This document shows, one piece after another, positions 37,117 to 47,097 of a DNA stretch of 64,000 bases. The position numbers and the translations under genes are program-made. The DNA is taken from the NCBI RefSeq assembly GCF_000190755.2, contig NZ_JH109152.1, positions 2,359,937 through 2,423,936 of the forward strand, in the 5' to 3' direction. Under the pieces are notes generated by a model. The model was not told the origin of the DNA, did not search any database, and was given only the letters and a program-made list of their open reading frames with translations. Every line of letters starts with the position of its first letter. Position 1 is the first letter of the stretch. This DNA comes from Methylobacter tundripaludum SV96. GTDB lineage: Bacteria > Pseudomonadota > Gammaproteobacteria > Methylococcales > Methylomonadaceae.

Positions 37117-37318
37117 CGTCATCCCGGCAGGGATTGCCGGGATCCAGAGCACAAGGATGTGCTTAAGTATGCGTATGTAAAAACAGCGCGAAAGTGTTCT
37201 TCCGCTATTAAATGCCGATTAATCAAACTGCGTTGTCCTCAGTGTAGCAAGACTTGTGGCCTACTTTGATATTGCCATCCATGGCATCTGGATCCCGGCA
37301 ATCCCTGCCGGGATGACG
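37117..37318. repeat. MITE-like element with perfect 29-bp inverted ends
   Basis: The left arm, beginning CGTCATCCCGGCAGGGATTG and ending GGGATCC, spans 37117-37145 and is exactly mirrored at 37290-37318. The interior of about 144 bases has no ORF of note. Related to the inner element at 4921-5175 and the half copy at 51374-51400. Confidence 0.8.
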
Positions 37319-37575
37319 CGTTGTTTAGATGCCCGTGTATTCAACAAGGATAGGTACAAGGAATAGTCTTCTAAAAAACCGCACTTTTAATCACATTCGT
37401 AACAAAGTGTGGCCTAACAGACAGCGTCTGCACAGCCACTGCTGATTTTCAAACAATCGCCGATTGATTCTGAATAAAATCCAAATAAAATCAACACCGT
37501 AAAGCTTGGTACAAAGCTTGCTAAATAAAAAATATATTTGGAATGCCATGAAACTGATATATGATTTTTAAAAAA

Positions 37576-37591
37576 TCAAATGCGCATTTGA
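37576..37591. promoter_or_regulatory. Palindromic operator candidate before the TetR gene
   Basis: TCAAATGCGCATTTGA is a perfect 16-base palindrome, 48 bases ahead of the regulator start, within an A+T-rich stretch. TetR dimers bind such palindromes and usually repress their own operon, so this may control tetR-mdtABC. A looser CAATTGCCAAATG lies just downstream. Confidence 0.55.
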
Positions 37592-37639
37592 ATTTATGAT
37601 TTCAATTGCCAAATGTAATCCTGTTTCCAACTTTCCTAC

Positions 37640-38287
37640 ATGACGAACCTTAAAACCACCAAGTCGGAACAAACTCGCAACCGACTATTAACCGCAGCCA
37701 GCCGGATCTTTGCCGAGAAAGGTTTTCAGGAAGCGACGATCGCCGAAATCTGCGAGCAGGCGAAAGCCAATATCGCCTCGGTTAATTATCATTTTCGCGA
37801 TAAGGAAACCCTTTACCTGGAATCCTGGCGTTTTGCTTTTAACCAGGAACTTGACTTGTATCCGCCCGACGGCGGGCTGATGGACGACGCATCGGCGGAA
37901 CAACGGCTGGCCGGGCGGATTAAATCCCTGGTCAGACGTATGGGCGATGAAAACTCCTATTCGTTTGCGATTATTCATAAGGAAATGGCGCAGCCCACCC
38001 GGTTGCTGGCCGATATTCTGGAAAAGGAAATCAATCCGCAACGCCTGCAAATGTTCGCCTTGCTGAAAGAGTGCCTGGGACAGGCGGCCAGCGAGCGACA
38101 AATCCAATACTGCCACGCCAGCATCATGGGCCAATGTTTTCAACTGTTGCGGTTAAAGCACATGCAAGGCGCCCGGCCGTTTCGCAGCCATCCCAGCGAT
38201 TTGAGCGACATCAAGGCCTTTGCCGAACACGTCGTGCAATTCTCGCTGGCCGGTATTCAAGCCATTCGCTCTCAAACCCTTAATTAA
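37640..38287 (+). CDS. TetR/AcrR regulator, CecR (YbiH)-like
   Basis: Transcriptional repressor of 215 residues. N-terminal TetR helix-turn-helix: TRNRLLTAASRIFAEKGF, then ATIAEICEQAKANIASVNYHF at about residues 33-53. The C-terminal part with IHKEMAQPTRLLADILEKE resembles the CecR/DUF1956 ligand domain, which in relatives controls drug efflux genes. It is the first gene before mdtA (11-base gap), same strand, with a palindrome upstream. Likely role: local repressor of the efflux operon. Confidence 0.88.
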   Translation: MTNLKTTKSEQTRNRLLTAASRIFAEKGFQEATIAEICEQAKANIASVNYHFRDKETLYLESWRFAFNQELDLYPPDGGLMDDASAEQRLAGRIKSLVRRMGDENSYSFAIIHKEMAQPTRLLADILEKEINPQRLQMFALLKECLGQAASERQIQYCHASIMGQCFQLLRLKHMQGARPFRSHPSDLSDIKAFAEHVVQFSLAGIQAIRSQTLN

Positions 38288-38298
38288 AAAACGTTCGT

Positions 38299-39564
38299 AT
38301 GAGTCAAGACAATCGCCACGAATTACGCCCGCTCGCCAACCGCCGCCGCGCTTTTTTACTGCCCGGATCGCTGATCGTGCTGGCGCTTATCGCCGCAGGT
38401 TTTTATTTCCAGCATTCGTCATCGCCCGACGAAAAATCCGCTTCCAAGGGCGGCAAACGCGGTCACGACGAAGACGCACCGGCGGTAGTGGCGATAGAAA
38501 GCGCAGGCAAAGCCGATTTTCCGGTGTACCTGAACGGCTTGGGTACGGTAACCGCATTGCGCACCGTGACCGTGCGGCCCCGGGTTGACGGCGAACTGGT
38601 GCGGGTCGTGTTCAGCGAAGGCCAGATGGTCAAGGAAGGCGATTTGCTGGCCGAAATCGATCCGCGCCCGTTCCAGGTACAGTTGCAGCAGGTCGAAGGG
38701 CAGCTGATGCGCGATGAAGCTTTGCTGAAAAATGCCCAAATAGACCATGACCGTTATCAGACGCTGTTGGAGCAGGATTCTATTTCCGCCCAACAAACCA
38801 TGACCCAGGAAGCACAGGTCAAACAGTATCAAGGCATTGTGGAAATGGATAAAGCCCAGGTCAATAACGCCAAACTCCAGCTCAGTTATGCCCGGCTGAC
38901 CGCGCCGATTTCCGGACGGGTCGGGTTGCGCCAGATCGACCAGGGCAATATCGTCCATGCCAACGATACCAACGGCCTGGTGGTGATTACCCAGCTCCAG
39001 CCGGTCAGCGTGGTGTTTACCCTGCCTGAAGACAATGTGCAAGCGGTGGTGCAGCGTTGGCGTTCCAACGAAGCGGTCCGCGTCGAAGCCTATGACCGGG
39101 CCGGTAAAACCAAGCTGGCCGACGGAAAATTGCTGGCGCTCGATAACCAGATCGATCCCACCACCGGTACGCTGAAGTTGAAAGCGCAATTCGACAATAA
39201 CGAGCGCACACTGTTCGCCAATCAATTCGTCAACATCAAAATGCACCTGGATACTTTGCCCGGCGTGACAGTGGTTTCCAGCGCCGCCATTCAGCACGAT
39301 ACCCAGGGCTCGTTTGTCTACGTGGTCGGCCAGGAAAAAACCGCACAAGTGCGCCGCATCACCTTGGGGCCGACCGAAGGGGACAAGGTTGCGGTACTCA
39401 GTAATCTTGCCGCCGACGAAACGGTGGTGGTGGACGGCGTCGACAAGCTACACGAAGGCAGCCGGGTCGATATTGCCCAAAAAAACGGGCTGGCCGTGGC
39501 GGCGGATCCGAATATGCAGGCCAAGCCCGAAGGCACGTCGCGTAAAAAAGATAAGCGTCCTTGA
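38299..39564 (+). CDS. mdtA: RND adaptor MdtA-like
   Basis: Membrane-fusion protein of 421 residues for the MdtBC pump. Membrane anchor at about residues 20-37 (FLLPGSLIVLALIAAGFYF). A low-complexity Lys/Asp-rich stretch is followed by the MdtA-type domain: VYLNGLGTVTALRTVTVRPR, then VVFSEGQMVKEGDLLAEIDPRP, the hairpin from LQQVEGQL to LQLSYARLTAPISGRVGLR, and VIDPTTGTLK-like QIDPTTGTLKLKAQFDN. The C-terminus is charged (SRKKDKRP). Second gene of the operon. Confidence 0.92.
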   Translation: MSQDNRHELRPLANRRRAFLLPGSLIVLALIAAGFYFQHSSSPDEKSASKGGKRGHDEDAPAVVAIESAGKADFPVYLNGLGTVTALRTVTVRPRVDGELVRVVFSEGQMVKEGDLLAEIDPRPFQVQLQQVEGQLMRDEALLKNAQIDHDRYQTLLEQDSISAQQTMTQEAQVKQYQGIVEMDKAQVNNAKLQLSYARLTAPISGRVGLRQIDQGNIVHANDTNGLVVITQLQPVSVVFTLPEDNVQAVVQRWRSNEAVRVEAYDRAGKTKLADGKLLALDNQIDPTTGTLKLKAQFDNNERTLFANQFVNIKMHLDTLPGVTVVSSAAIQHDTQGSFVYVVGQEKTAQVRRITLGPTEGDKVAVLSNLAADETVVVDGVDKLHEGSRVDIAQKNGLAVAADPNMQAKPEGTSRKKDKRP

Positions 39565-39587
39565 CTATGAACTCAGCAAACTATACC

Positions 39588-39718
39588 TGCTCTCGTTCCC
39601 ACGAGCTCCGTGGGAATGCAGTCAAGGCGCGCTGCGCCGCGAATCACGATCAGCGTCTGGCGTTACGGGACGCAGCGCGTCCTGCACTGCATTCCCACGC
39701 GGCGCGTGGGAACGAGGA
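39588..39718. repeat. CGTTCCCACG-bounded repeat element, copy 1
   Basis: Ends CTCGTTCCCACG and CGCGTGGGAACGAG are inverted; inside are GTCAAGGCGCGCTGCGCCGCG and GGACGCAGCGCGTCC. A related element is at 46918-47061, and single hairpins of this family occur at 6484-6506, 48583-48612 and 58919-58947. It occupies the start of the 39565-40183 gap in the mdt operon. Confidence 0.7.
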
Positions 39719-39809
39719 TAAAATAAGACAAAAAGCCTTATTTGATTCCCTCATCCCAGTCTTCTCCCTGAGGGAGAAGGGGCTATCCATCCTTAACTTA
39801 ATGGCAGAT

Positions 39810-39929
39810 GTAGGCCGGAATAAGGCCATCCAAGCGCATAGCGCGAGGTGGCGTTTCCGGCGAATTTGGATGATGTTTGCCGGAAACGCCAGTTCTCGCT
39901 ATCGCTCGAACCGGCTTATTCCGGCCTAC
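39810..39929. repeat. 120-bp MITE-like element, copy 1
   Basis: Terminal GTAGGCCGGAATAAG and CTTATTCCGGCCTAC, inner GGCGTTTCCGGC and GCCGGAAACGCC arms. A second 120-bp copy at 48619-48738 differs at only a few positions, so mobilisation was recent. Both lie in non-coding gaps at the two ends of mdtBC-OMF. Confidence 0.85.
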
Positions 39930-40183
39930 TTCTGCGTTACGCGGGTTCCCAAGCTCCAGCTTCCCGTACTGAATTCCCAAGCTGGAGCTTGGGAACTAGC
40001 ACAAACAGGAGTGCAAGCTTTGCTTGCGCTTGCAGGCGAAGCCTGCACTCCAGCCTTCGTGCGGGTTCCAACTGGAAATTTACCCCTCGTTCCCACGAGC
40101 CGCTTGGGAATCTTCTCGTTGCTCTCGTTCCCACGAGGCGGCGATCTAACGGCAGCGACGCAGCGCATGGGAACGAGACAAAT

Positions 40184-43100
40184 ATGACACCCTCAAACCA
40201 TACCCTGCCGAAGTTCAACCCGTCCCGGCTGTTCATCCTGCGCCCGGTGGCGACTTCGCTGCTGATGGTGGCGATGCTGCTGGTCGGTATCCTGGCTTAT
40301 CGGATGTTACCGGTGTCGGCATTGCCGCAAGTCGATTATCCGACCATACAGGTGGTGACCTTGTATCCGGGCGCCAGTCCCGAGGTCATGACTTCGGTGG
40401 TCACCGCGCCGCTGGAGCGCCAGTTCGGCCAGATGCCGGGACTGACCCAGATGTCGTCGACCAGCTCCGGCGGCGCGTCGGTGATTACCCTGCAATTCAA
40501 CCTGAACCTGGATTTGGATATTGCCGAACAAACCGTGCAGGCGGCGATTAATGCCGCAGCCAACTTCCTGCCGAACGACTTGCCGCAAGCGCCGATTTAC
40601 AGCAAGGTCAATCCGGCCGACACGCCGATCATGACGCTGGCGGTCAGCTCCAAAGCCTTGCCGTTGTTCAAGGTCGAAGATTTGGTCGATACCCGCTTGG
40701 CGCAGAAAATCGCCCAGCTCTCCGGCGTCGGCATGGTCAGTATCAGCGGCGGACAAAGGCCTGCGGTGCGGATTCAAGCCAATCATAAAGCGCTGGCCGC
40801 TTACGGCATCAGCCTGGAAGACGTGCGCAGCGCGATCGCCGCCGCTAACGTCAACCAGCCCAAAGGCATGTTCAACGGGCCGATGCGCTCGGCGATTATC
40901 GACAGCAACGACCAGTTGCGCTCGGCGGCGGAATACCAGGATTTAGTGGTGGCTTACCGCAACGCTGCGCCGGTGCGGCTGTCCGAAGTCGCCGAAGTGA
41001 TCGACGGCGCGGAAAATGTCCGGCTGGCGGCCTGGGCGAACAAGGATGCGGCGGTGATCGTCAACATCCAGCGCCAGCCCGGCGCGAACGTGATCGAGGT
41101 GGTTGACCGCATCAAGGAACTGCTGCCGAAATTGCAGGCGTCGTTGCCGCTGAGCGTCGAAGTGCTGCCGCTGACCGACCGCACCGTAACCATCCGCGCC
41201 TCGGTGCATGATGTGCAGTTCGAGTTGCTGCTGGCGGTGGCGCTGGTGGTGATGGTGATTTTCCTGTTCCTGCGCAACGTCCCGGCGACGATCATTCCGG
41301 GCGTCGCGGTGCCTCTGTCTCTGGTCGGCACCTTTGCGGTGATGTATCTGGCCGAGTTCAGCATCAACAACCTGACGCTGATGGCGCTGACCATCGCTAC
41401 CGGTTTCGTGGTCGACGACGCGATCGTGGTTATCGAGAATATCTCCCGCTATATCGAGCGCGGCGAATCGCCGTTGAAAGCCGCGCTGAAAGGCTCCGAA
41501 CAAATCGGCTTTACCATTATTTCGCTGACTTTTTCGCTGGTTGCGGTGCTGATTCCGTTGCTGTTCATGGGCGACGTGGTCGGCCGCTTGTTCAGGGAAT
41601 TTGCGATCACGCTGGCGGTGGCGATCCTGATTTCCGCCATCGTATCGCTGACGTTGACGCCAATGATGTGCGCCAAGCTGCTGCATCCGCATGAAGAGCA
41701 TGCCGAAAAGCCCGGCGACGATTGGTTCGACAAGCTGATTGCCGCTTACGGCCGCAGCCTGGAATGGGTTATGCAGCGGCAAGTCCTGACCATGTCGGTG
41801 TTTTTCGCCACCGCCGCATTGACCGTGGCGTTGTACATCTTCATCCCGAAGGGATTTTTCCCGGTACAGGATACCGGCATCATTCAGGGTTTTTCCGAAG
41901 CGCCGCAAAGCGTGTCCTTTTCGGCGATGGCCGAGCATCAGCAAAAGTTGGCCGCACTGCTGCTTGAGGACCCGGCTGTAGACAGCCTGTCGTCGTTCAT
42001 CGGCGTCGACGGCGTTAATACCACGCCCAACGCCGGACGCTTCCTGATCAACCTGAAACCGCTGGCCGAACGCAAACTGAGCGCAACCGAAGTGATCGCC
42101 CGGCTGAAACCCAAACTGGCCGTGCTGACCGGAGTGACCTTGTATTTGCAGCCGGTGCAGGATCTGACCATGGAAAACCGGGTCAGCCGCACCCAGTACC
42201 AGTTCACGCTGGAGACGCCTGATATTGACGAATTGAACCGCTGGACGCATAAGCTTGTGGCGGCACTTTCCGGTCAGCCGGAGTTTGCCGATGTGACCAG
42301 CGATGTGCAGGATCAGGGTCAACAAGTCTATGTCAACATCGACCGCAGCACCGCCAGCCGTTTCGGCGTCACTACCGCGGCGATCGATAATGCGCTGTAC
42401 AGCGCCTATGGGCAACGGCTGGTATCGACTATTTTCACCCAGTCCAACCAGTACCGGGTGGTGCTTGAAGTCGATCCGGCCGAGCAAACTTCGCCGGAAG
42501 CTCTGAACGATTTACGGATTCCTTCCAGTAACGGCACGCAGGTGCCGCTGTCGGCGATAGCCGAATTATCGGAACGGCCGACGCCGCTGTCGATCAACCA
42601 TCTCGACCAGTTTCCGGTAGCGACGCTGTCTTTTAACCTGGCGCCGGGCGCGGCGCTGGGCGATGCGGTGAAGGCGATCGACCGCATCAAGCAGGAGATC
42701 GATTTGCCGTTGAGTATCCGCACCAGTTACCAGGGCGCGGCGCTGGCGTTTCAAGCTTCGTTGGGCAATACCCTGTGGCTGATCCTGGCCGCCATCGTCA
42801 CCGTGTACATCGTGCTCGGCGTGCTGTACGAAAGCTATATCCACCCGATCACCATTCTGTCCACGCTACCTTCCGCGGGTGTCGGGGCATTGCTGGCCTT
42901 GATGATTTCCGGCGGCGATCTGGGCATTATCGGCATTATCGGTATTATTTTGTTGATCGGCATCGTCAAGAAGAACGCGATCATGATGATCGATTTCGCG
43001 CTGGATGCCGAGCGCAAGCAAGGCATGTCGCCGGAAGATGCGATTTTTCAAGCCTGCCTGCTGCGCTTTCGGCCGATCCTGATGACTACGTTGGCGGCAT

Positions 43101-43309
43101 TGCTCGGCGCGTTGCCGTTGATGCTGGGCAGCGGCGTCGGCTCGGAGTTGCGCCATCCGTTGGGCATTACCATGGTCGGCGGCTTGCTGCTCAGCCAGCT
43201 ATTGACCTTGTATACCACGCCGGTGATTTATTTATGGATGGATAGTCTGGCCCGGCGCGTGAATGGCTGGCTGCGGTTGAATCCGGCTGAAAGCGACGGA
43301 AATTTGTGA
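40184..43309 (+). CDS. mdtB: RND efflux permease MdtB-like
   Basis: Inner-membrane RND pump subunit, 1041 residues (E. coli MdtB 1040). Opens [20 protein letters not shown] with the MdtB/C-type [20 protein letters not shown]. The proton-relay TM4 reads [20 protein letters not shown]. Second-half core TM segments are visible from [20 protein letters not shown]. MdtB and MdtC of relatives form a heterotrimer that exports bile salts, novobiocin and other amphiphiles. The sequence ahead of the ATG (40184) is the arm of a repeat, so the ribosome site GAACGAGAC appears to be repeat-derived; the frame runs open far upstream through repeats, which is not coding. Confidence 0.94.
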   Translation: MTPSNHTLPKFNPSRLFILRPVATSLLMVAMLLVGILAYRMLPVSALPQVDYPTIQVVTLYPGASPEVMTSVVTAPLERQFGQMPGLTQMSSTSSGGASVITLQFNLNLDLDIAEQTVQAAINAAANFLPNDLPQAPIYSKVNPADTPIMTLAVSSKALPLFKVEDLVDTRLAQKIAQLSGVGMVSISGGQRPAVRIQANHKALAAYGISLEDVRSAIAAANVNQPKGMFNGPMRSAIIDSNDQLRSAAEYQDLVVAYRNAAPVRLSEVAEVIDGAENVRLAAWANKDAAVIVNIQRQPGANVIEVVDRIKELLPKLQASLPLSVEVLPLTDRTVTIRASVHDVQFELLLAVALVVMVIFLFLRNVPATIIPGVAVPLSLVGTFAVMYLAEFSINNLTLMALTIATGFVVDDAIVVIENISRYIERGESPLKAALKGSEQIGFTIISLTFSLVAVLIPLLFMGDVVGRLFREFAITLAVAILISAIVSLTLTPMMCAKLLHPHEEHAEKPGDDWFDKLIAAYGRSLEWVMQRQVLTMSVFFATAALTVALYIFIPKGFFPVQDTGIIQGFSEAPQSVSFSAMAEHQQKLAALLLEDPAVDSLSSFIGVDGVNTTPNAGRFLINLKPLAERKLSATEVIARLKPKLAVLTGVTLYLQPVQDLTMENRVSRTQYQFTLETPDIDELNRWTHKLVAALSGQPEFADVTSDVQDQGQQVYVNIDRSTASRFGVTTAAIDNALYSAYGQRLVSTIFTQSNQYRVVLEVDPAEQTSPEALNDLRIPSSNGTQVPLSAIAELSERPTPLSINHLDQFPVATLSFNLAPGAALGDAVKAIDRIKQEIDLPLSIRTSYQGAALAFQASLGNTLWLILAAIVTVYIVLGVLYESYIHPITILSTLPSAGVGALLALMISGGDLGIIGIIGIILLIGIVKKNAIMMIDFALDAERKQGMSPEDAIFQACLLRFRPILMTTLAALLGALPLMLGSGVGSELRHPLGITMVGGLLLSQLLTLYTTPVIYLWMDSLARRVNGWLRLNPAESDGNL

Positions 43310-43330
43310 TGAATTTAAGATCCTTAATTA

Positions 43331-43680
43331 GTCCACGAAAAACACGAAAGACACGAAAAAAGCAGGATGTTGTATTGGCATACCAATGCCGGTCGGGGTT
43401 TGTAACCCCGACCGAAACGTTTCAAGGAATCAATAGATTACGAAACGTGAGTGACGGGGTTGCAAACCCCGTCACTCTAAGGGATGTTGCTCCCTCTCCT
43501 GCTGGAGAGGGTTGGGGAGAGGAGAATAAAAATAACTATTTATATCCCCCTCATCCCAACCTTCTCCCTCAAGGGAGAAGGAGTGGGTACTTTTGTGTAG
43601 ACGCCTATGCCTTTTGGGGTAGCGATCTACAAATTGGTCTCCCCCAGAACATTTTCGTGCTTTTCGTGTCTTTCGTGGAC
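43331..43680. repeat. Nested repeat element between mdtB and mdtC
   Basis: Outer arms GTCCACGAAAAACACGAAAG (43331-) and CTTTCGTGGAC-ending sequence (43652-43680) are inverted. Inside are a GGGGTTTGTAACCCCG hairpin, a GACGGGGTTGCAAACCCCGTC hairpin and a CTCCCTCTCC/GGGAGAAGG pair. The right arm ends 8 bases before the mdtC ATG, so it replaces the normal leader. Confidence 0.7.
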
Positions 43681-43688
43681 AAAAAACT

Positions 43689-46600
43689 ATGAACCTGTCG
43701 GCACTGTTCATTTACCGCCCGGTCGCTACCAGTCTGCTGACCTTGGCCATCGTTCTGGCCGGTATTCTGGCTTTCCTGAATTTACCGGTGTCGTCGCTGC
43801 CGCAGGTGGATTTTCCGACCATCAATGTGCAGGCCCAGTTGCCGGGAGCCAGCGCCGAAACTATGGCGGCCACGGTCGCCACGCCGCTGGAACGGGCCTT
43901 GGGACGCATCGCCGGTATTACCGAAATGACTTCCAGCAGCTCGCAAGGCTCCTCTCAGATTACCCTGCAATTCGACCTGGATCGCGACATCAACGGCGCG
44001 GCCCGCGATGTGCAGGCGGCGATCAATGCTGCGGCCAGCCTGTTGCCTACCAGTATGCCCAATCGTCCCAGTTACCGGCGGGATAATCCGTCCGACTCGC
44101 CGATCCTGATACTGGCGCTGACTTCAGACACCCTGAGCCGAGGCCAGATGTACGATGCGGCCTCGACCATCCTGGCGCAGAAAATATCGCAGATTCCCGG
44201 CATCGGCCAGGTACAGATCGGCGGTGCGGCATTACCGGCGGTGCGGGTCGAACTGAACCCCAATGCGCTGACCAAATACGGCATCGGCCTGGAGGATGTC
44301 AGAAACACCATTACCCAAACCAACATCTCCCGGCCGAAAGGCGTGCTGGAAAACGATGAGCAACGCTGGCAGATTCAGGCCAACGACCAGGCTCGCAAAG
44401 CGGCGGATTACCTGCCGCTGATCGTCAGTTACCGCAACGGCGCGCCGGTCAGGATTGCCGATCTCGGCGAGGTGGTCGATTCGGTCGAGGACTTGCGCAA
44501 TACCGGCTTGAAAAACGGCAAGCAGTCGGTGCTGCTGATTCTCAGGAAGCAGCCGTTGGCCAACGTGATTCAAACCGTCGACCAGGTACAGGCCCTATTG
44601 CCGGAACTGCGCGCCTCGATCCCCAGCGCGATCGACCTGTCGGTGGTTATCGACCGGTCGCTGACCATCCGGGCGTCGATTACCGAAGTCGAGCACAGTT
44701 TGTTGATCGCCATCGTGCTGGTCATCCTTGTGGTGCTGGTGTTCTTGCGAGACCTGCGTTCTACGCTGGTGCCGATTATTGCGGTGCCGGCGTCCTTGCT
44801 CGGCGCTTGTGCGGCCATGTATTTTTTCAACTACAGCCTGAATAACCTGACCTTGATGGCGCTGACCATCGCCACCGGCTTTGTGGTCGACGACGCTATC
44901 GTGGTGTTGGAAAACACCAGCCGCCATATCGAAAAAGGCGTGGCGCCGTTCAAGGCCGCGCTGTTGGCCGCCAAGGAAGTCGGCTTTACGGTGATGGCGA
45001 TGAGCGTGTCGCTGGTCGCGGTGTTCCTGCCGATTTTGCTGATGGGCGGCGTGGTCGGCCGCTTGTTCAGGGAATTTGCGGTGACGCTGTCGGCGGCGGT
45101 GCTGGTGTCGCTGCTGATTTCGCTGACCGTCACGCCGATGCTGTGCGCGCGTTGGGTGGGCAGGGAAAGTCCGCAGCATGGCCGCATCTATCAAGGCATA
45201 GGCCGGGCATTCGACCGGGTGCAGGGTGCTTACGAAAGTTCGCTGCGCTGGGCGTTGCGTCACGGCCGTATCATGATGCTGATCTTGCTAGGCACCATAG
45301 GCCTCAATGTTTATCTGTACACCATCATCGACAAAGGCTTTTTCCCGACTCAGGACGGCGGCAGGTTGCTGGGCGAGGTTCAAACCGATCAAGGCACTTC
45401 TTTTTGGGCCTTGCAGAAAAAATTCTTCGAGATTTCCGAGCTGTTGCGACAGGATCCGGCGGTCAATATTGTGGCCGGGTTTGCCGGTAGCCAACAGAGC
45501 GGTAATAGCGCCCGAGTCTTCGTGGTGCTGAAGCCGCACGAGGAGCGGGAGCCCATTGAAGAAGTGATGGGCCGTTTGCGCGAGAAGGTCAAGCGCATTC
45601 CCGGCGCGGAGTTGCATATGTTCGCGGCGCAAGAACTGCGTATCGGCGGCCGACCCTCGTTCGGCTCGTTCGACTACGCCTTGCAATCCGACGATCTGGG
45701 CCTGCTCCGGGAGTGGATGCCGAAAGTGGTCGCCGCACTGTCCAAGCTGCCGGAACTCAGCGACGTCAGCTCCAGTCAGCAAGACAAGGGGCAGCAGATC
45801 GGCTTGGTGGTCAACCGGGATATGGCGTCGCGCTACGGCGTCAGCCAGGCCATGATCGACGCCAGCCTTAACGACGCTTTCGGCCAGCGCCAGGTTTCGG
45901 TGATCTATAATCCGCTGAATCAGTACCGGGTAGTCATGGAATTGGCCCCGGAATATTGGCAAAGTCCCGAAGCCTTGAAGCAGGTGTATATCAGCGTACC
46001 GGCCAAGCGCTTGCCGTCCGGCGAACAACCGGGCGCAGGCCAGGTGCCGTTGTCGGCGCTGGCCGGTTTTGCGCCAACCAACACGCCGCTGTCGGTCAAT
46101 CATCAAGGCCAGTTCGCCGCCGCCACATTGTCGTTTAATCTTAAGCCCGGCACCTCGCTGTCCACCGCCACCCAACTGATCGAAAAAACCATGCGCGACA
46201 TCGGTGTGCCGAATGCCGTTCAAGGCAGTTTTCAGGGTTCGGCCAAAGCTTTCAAGGAATCGTTACGCAACCAGCCTTTTTTGATTCTGGCCGCGTTGTT
46301 CAGCATCTACATCGTGCTGGGCGTACTCTACGAAAGCTATATCCACCCGCTGACCATTCTGTCCACGCTGCCTTCCGCAGGCGTCGGCGCGCTGCTGGCG
46401 TTGATGGCTTGCGGTACCGAATTCAGCATCATCGCGCTGATCGGCGTGATTTTGCTGATCGGCATCGTCAAGAAGAACGCGATCATGATGATCGACTTTG
46501 CATTGTATGCCGAACGCGAGCACGGCCTGGATTCTCGCGAGGCGATTTTTCAAGCCTGCCTGCTGCGCTTTCGGCCGATCATGATGACGACGCTGGCCGC

Positions 46601-46805
46601 GCTGTTCGGTGCGCTGCCGCTGGCGCTGGGCACCGGTTACGGCGCGGAACTGCGCCAACCGTTGGGCATTTCCATCGTCGGCGGGCTGATTTTTAGCCAG
46701 ATGCTGACGCTGTATACGACACCGGTCGTCTACCTTTACCTGGATCGTTTCCGGCTGTGGTTTGGTGGCCGCTTTCGAAGCAGACAAAATCTTTCAATAC
46801 AATGA
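43689..46805 (+). CDS. mdtC: RND efflux permease MdtC-like
   Basis: Partner pump subunit, 1038 residues (E. coli MdtC 1025). Starts [20 protein letters not shown], followed by SSLPQVDFPTINVQAQLPGA. TM4 relay in [20 protein letters not shown]; late [18 protein letters not shown] and [20 protein letters not shown] are shared almost word for word with MdtB, as expected for paralogues that assemble together. The stop codon lies within a 20-bp sequence that recurs at 47062-47081, bracketing a repeat insertion before the next gene. Confidence 0.94.
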   Translation: MNLSALFIYRPVATSLLTLAIVLAGILAFLNLPVSSLPQVDFPTINVQAQLPGASAETMAATVATPLERALGRIAGITEMTSSSSQGSSQITLQFDLDRDINGAARDVQAAINAAASLLPTSMPNRPSYRRDNPSDSPILILALTSDTLSRGQMYDAASTILAQKISQIPGIGQVQIGGAALPAVRVELNPNALTKYGIGLEDVRNTITQTNISRPKGVLENDEQRWQIQANDQARKAADYLPLIVSYRNGAPVRIADLGEVVDSVEDLRNTGLKNGKQSVLLILRKQPLANVIQTVDQVQALLPELRASIPSAIDLSVVIDRSLTIRASITEVEHSLLIAIVLVILVVLVFLRDLRSTLVPIIAVPASLLGACAAMYFFNYSLNNLTLMALTIATGFVVDDAIVVLENTSRHIEKGVAPFKAALLAAKEVGFTVMAMSVSLVAVFLPILLMGGVVGRLFREFAVTLSAAVLVSLLISLTVTPMLCARWVGRESPQHGRIYQGIGRAFDRVQGAYESSLRWALRHGRIMMLILLGTIGLNVYLYTIIDKGFFPTQDGGRLLGEVQTDQGTSFWALQKKFFEISELLRQDPAVNIVAGFAGSQQSGNSARVFVVLKPHEEREPIEEVMGRLREKVKRIPGAELHMFAAQELRIGGRPSFGSFDYALQSDDLGLLREWMPKVVAALSKLPELSDVSSSQQDKGQQIGLVVNRDMASRYGVSQAMIDASLNDAFGQRQVSVIYNPLNQYRVVMELAPEYWQSPEALKQVYISVPAKRLPSGEQPGAGQVPLSALAGFAPTNTPLSVNHQGQFAAATLSFNLKPGTSLSTATQLIEKTMRDIGVPNAVQGSFQGSAKAFKESLRNQPFLILAALFSIYIVLGVLYESYIHPLTILSTLPSAGVGALLALMACGTEFSIIALIGVILLIGIVKKNAIMMIDFALYAEREHGLDSREAIFQACLLRFRPIMMTTLAALFGALPLALGTGYGAELRQPLGISIVGGLIFSQMLTLYTTPVVYLYLDRFRLWFGGRFRSRQNLSIQ

Positions 46806-47081
46806 ACGCCCAAATTTCTTATTCACCACGAAGACACGAAGAGATGAAACTCCGTGTACTCGGCGACTCACAAGCCGGACGGAACATGTTGTTCCGTCCG
46901 GAACGCAAGGCGTTTCCTCGTTCCCACGCGCTGCGTGGGAATGCAGTCAAGGCGCGCTGCGCCGCGAGTCGCGCGGGTCAACAAGCTGAAATACAGAGCA
47001 TCTCTAAGCAGGACGCAGCGCGTCCCATCCTGCATTCCCACGCAGCGCGTGGGAACGAGACAATCTTTCAATACAATGAAC
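46788..47081. repeat. Repeat insertion bracketed by 20-bp direct repeats
   Basis: AATCTTTCAATACAATGAAC occurs at 46788-46807, spanning the mdtC stop, and exactly again at 47062-47081. Between them lies a CGTTCCCACGCG-bounded element (about 46918-47061) related to 39588-39718, plus a CACCACGAAGACACGAAG motif. The pattern resembles a target-site duplication or a recombination scar. Confidence 0.7.
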
Positions 47082-47097
47082 TCAATACGAGATTTAC

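Noticed and set aside
39848-40183. Upstream extension of mdtB by about 112 codons
   Set aside because: It crosses MITE and hairpin repeats, and the family N-terminus begins at 40184.
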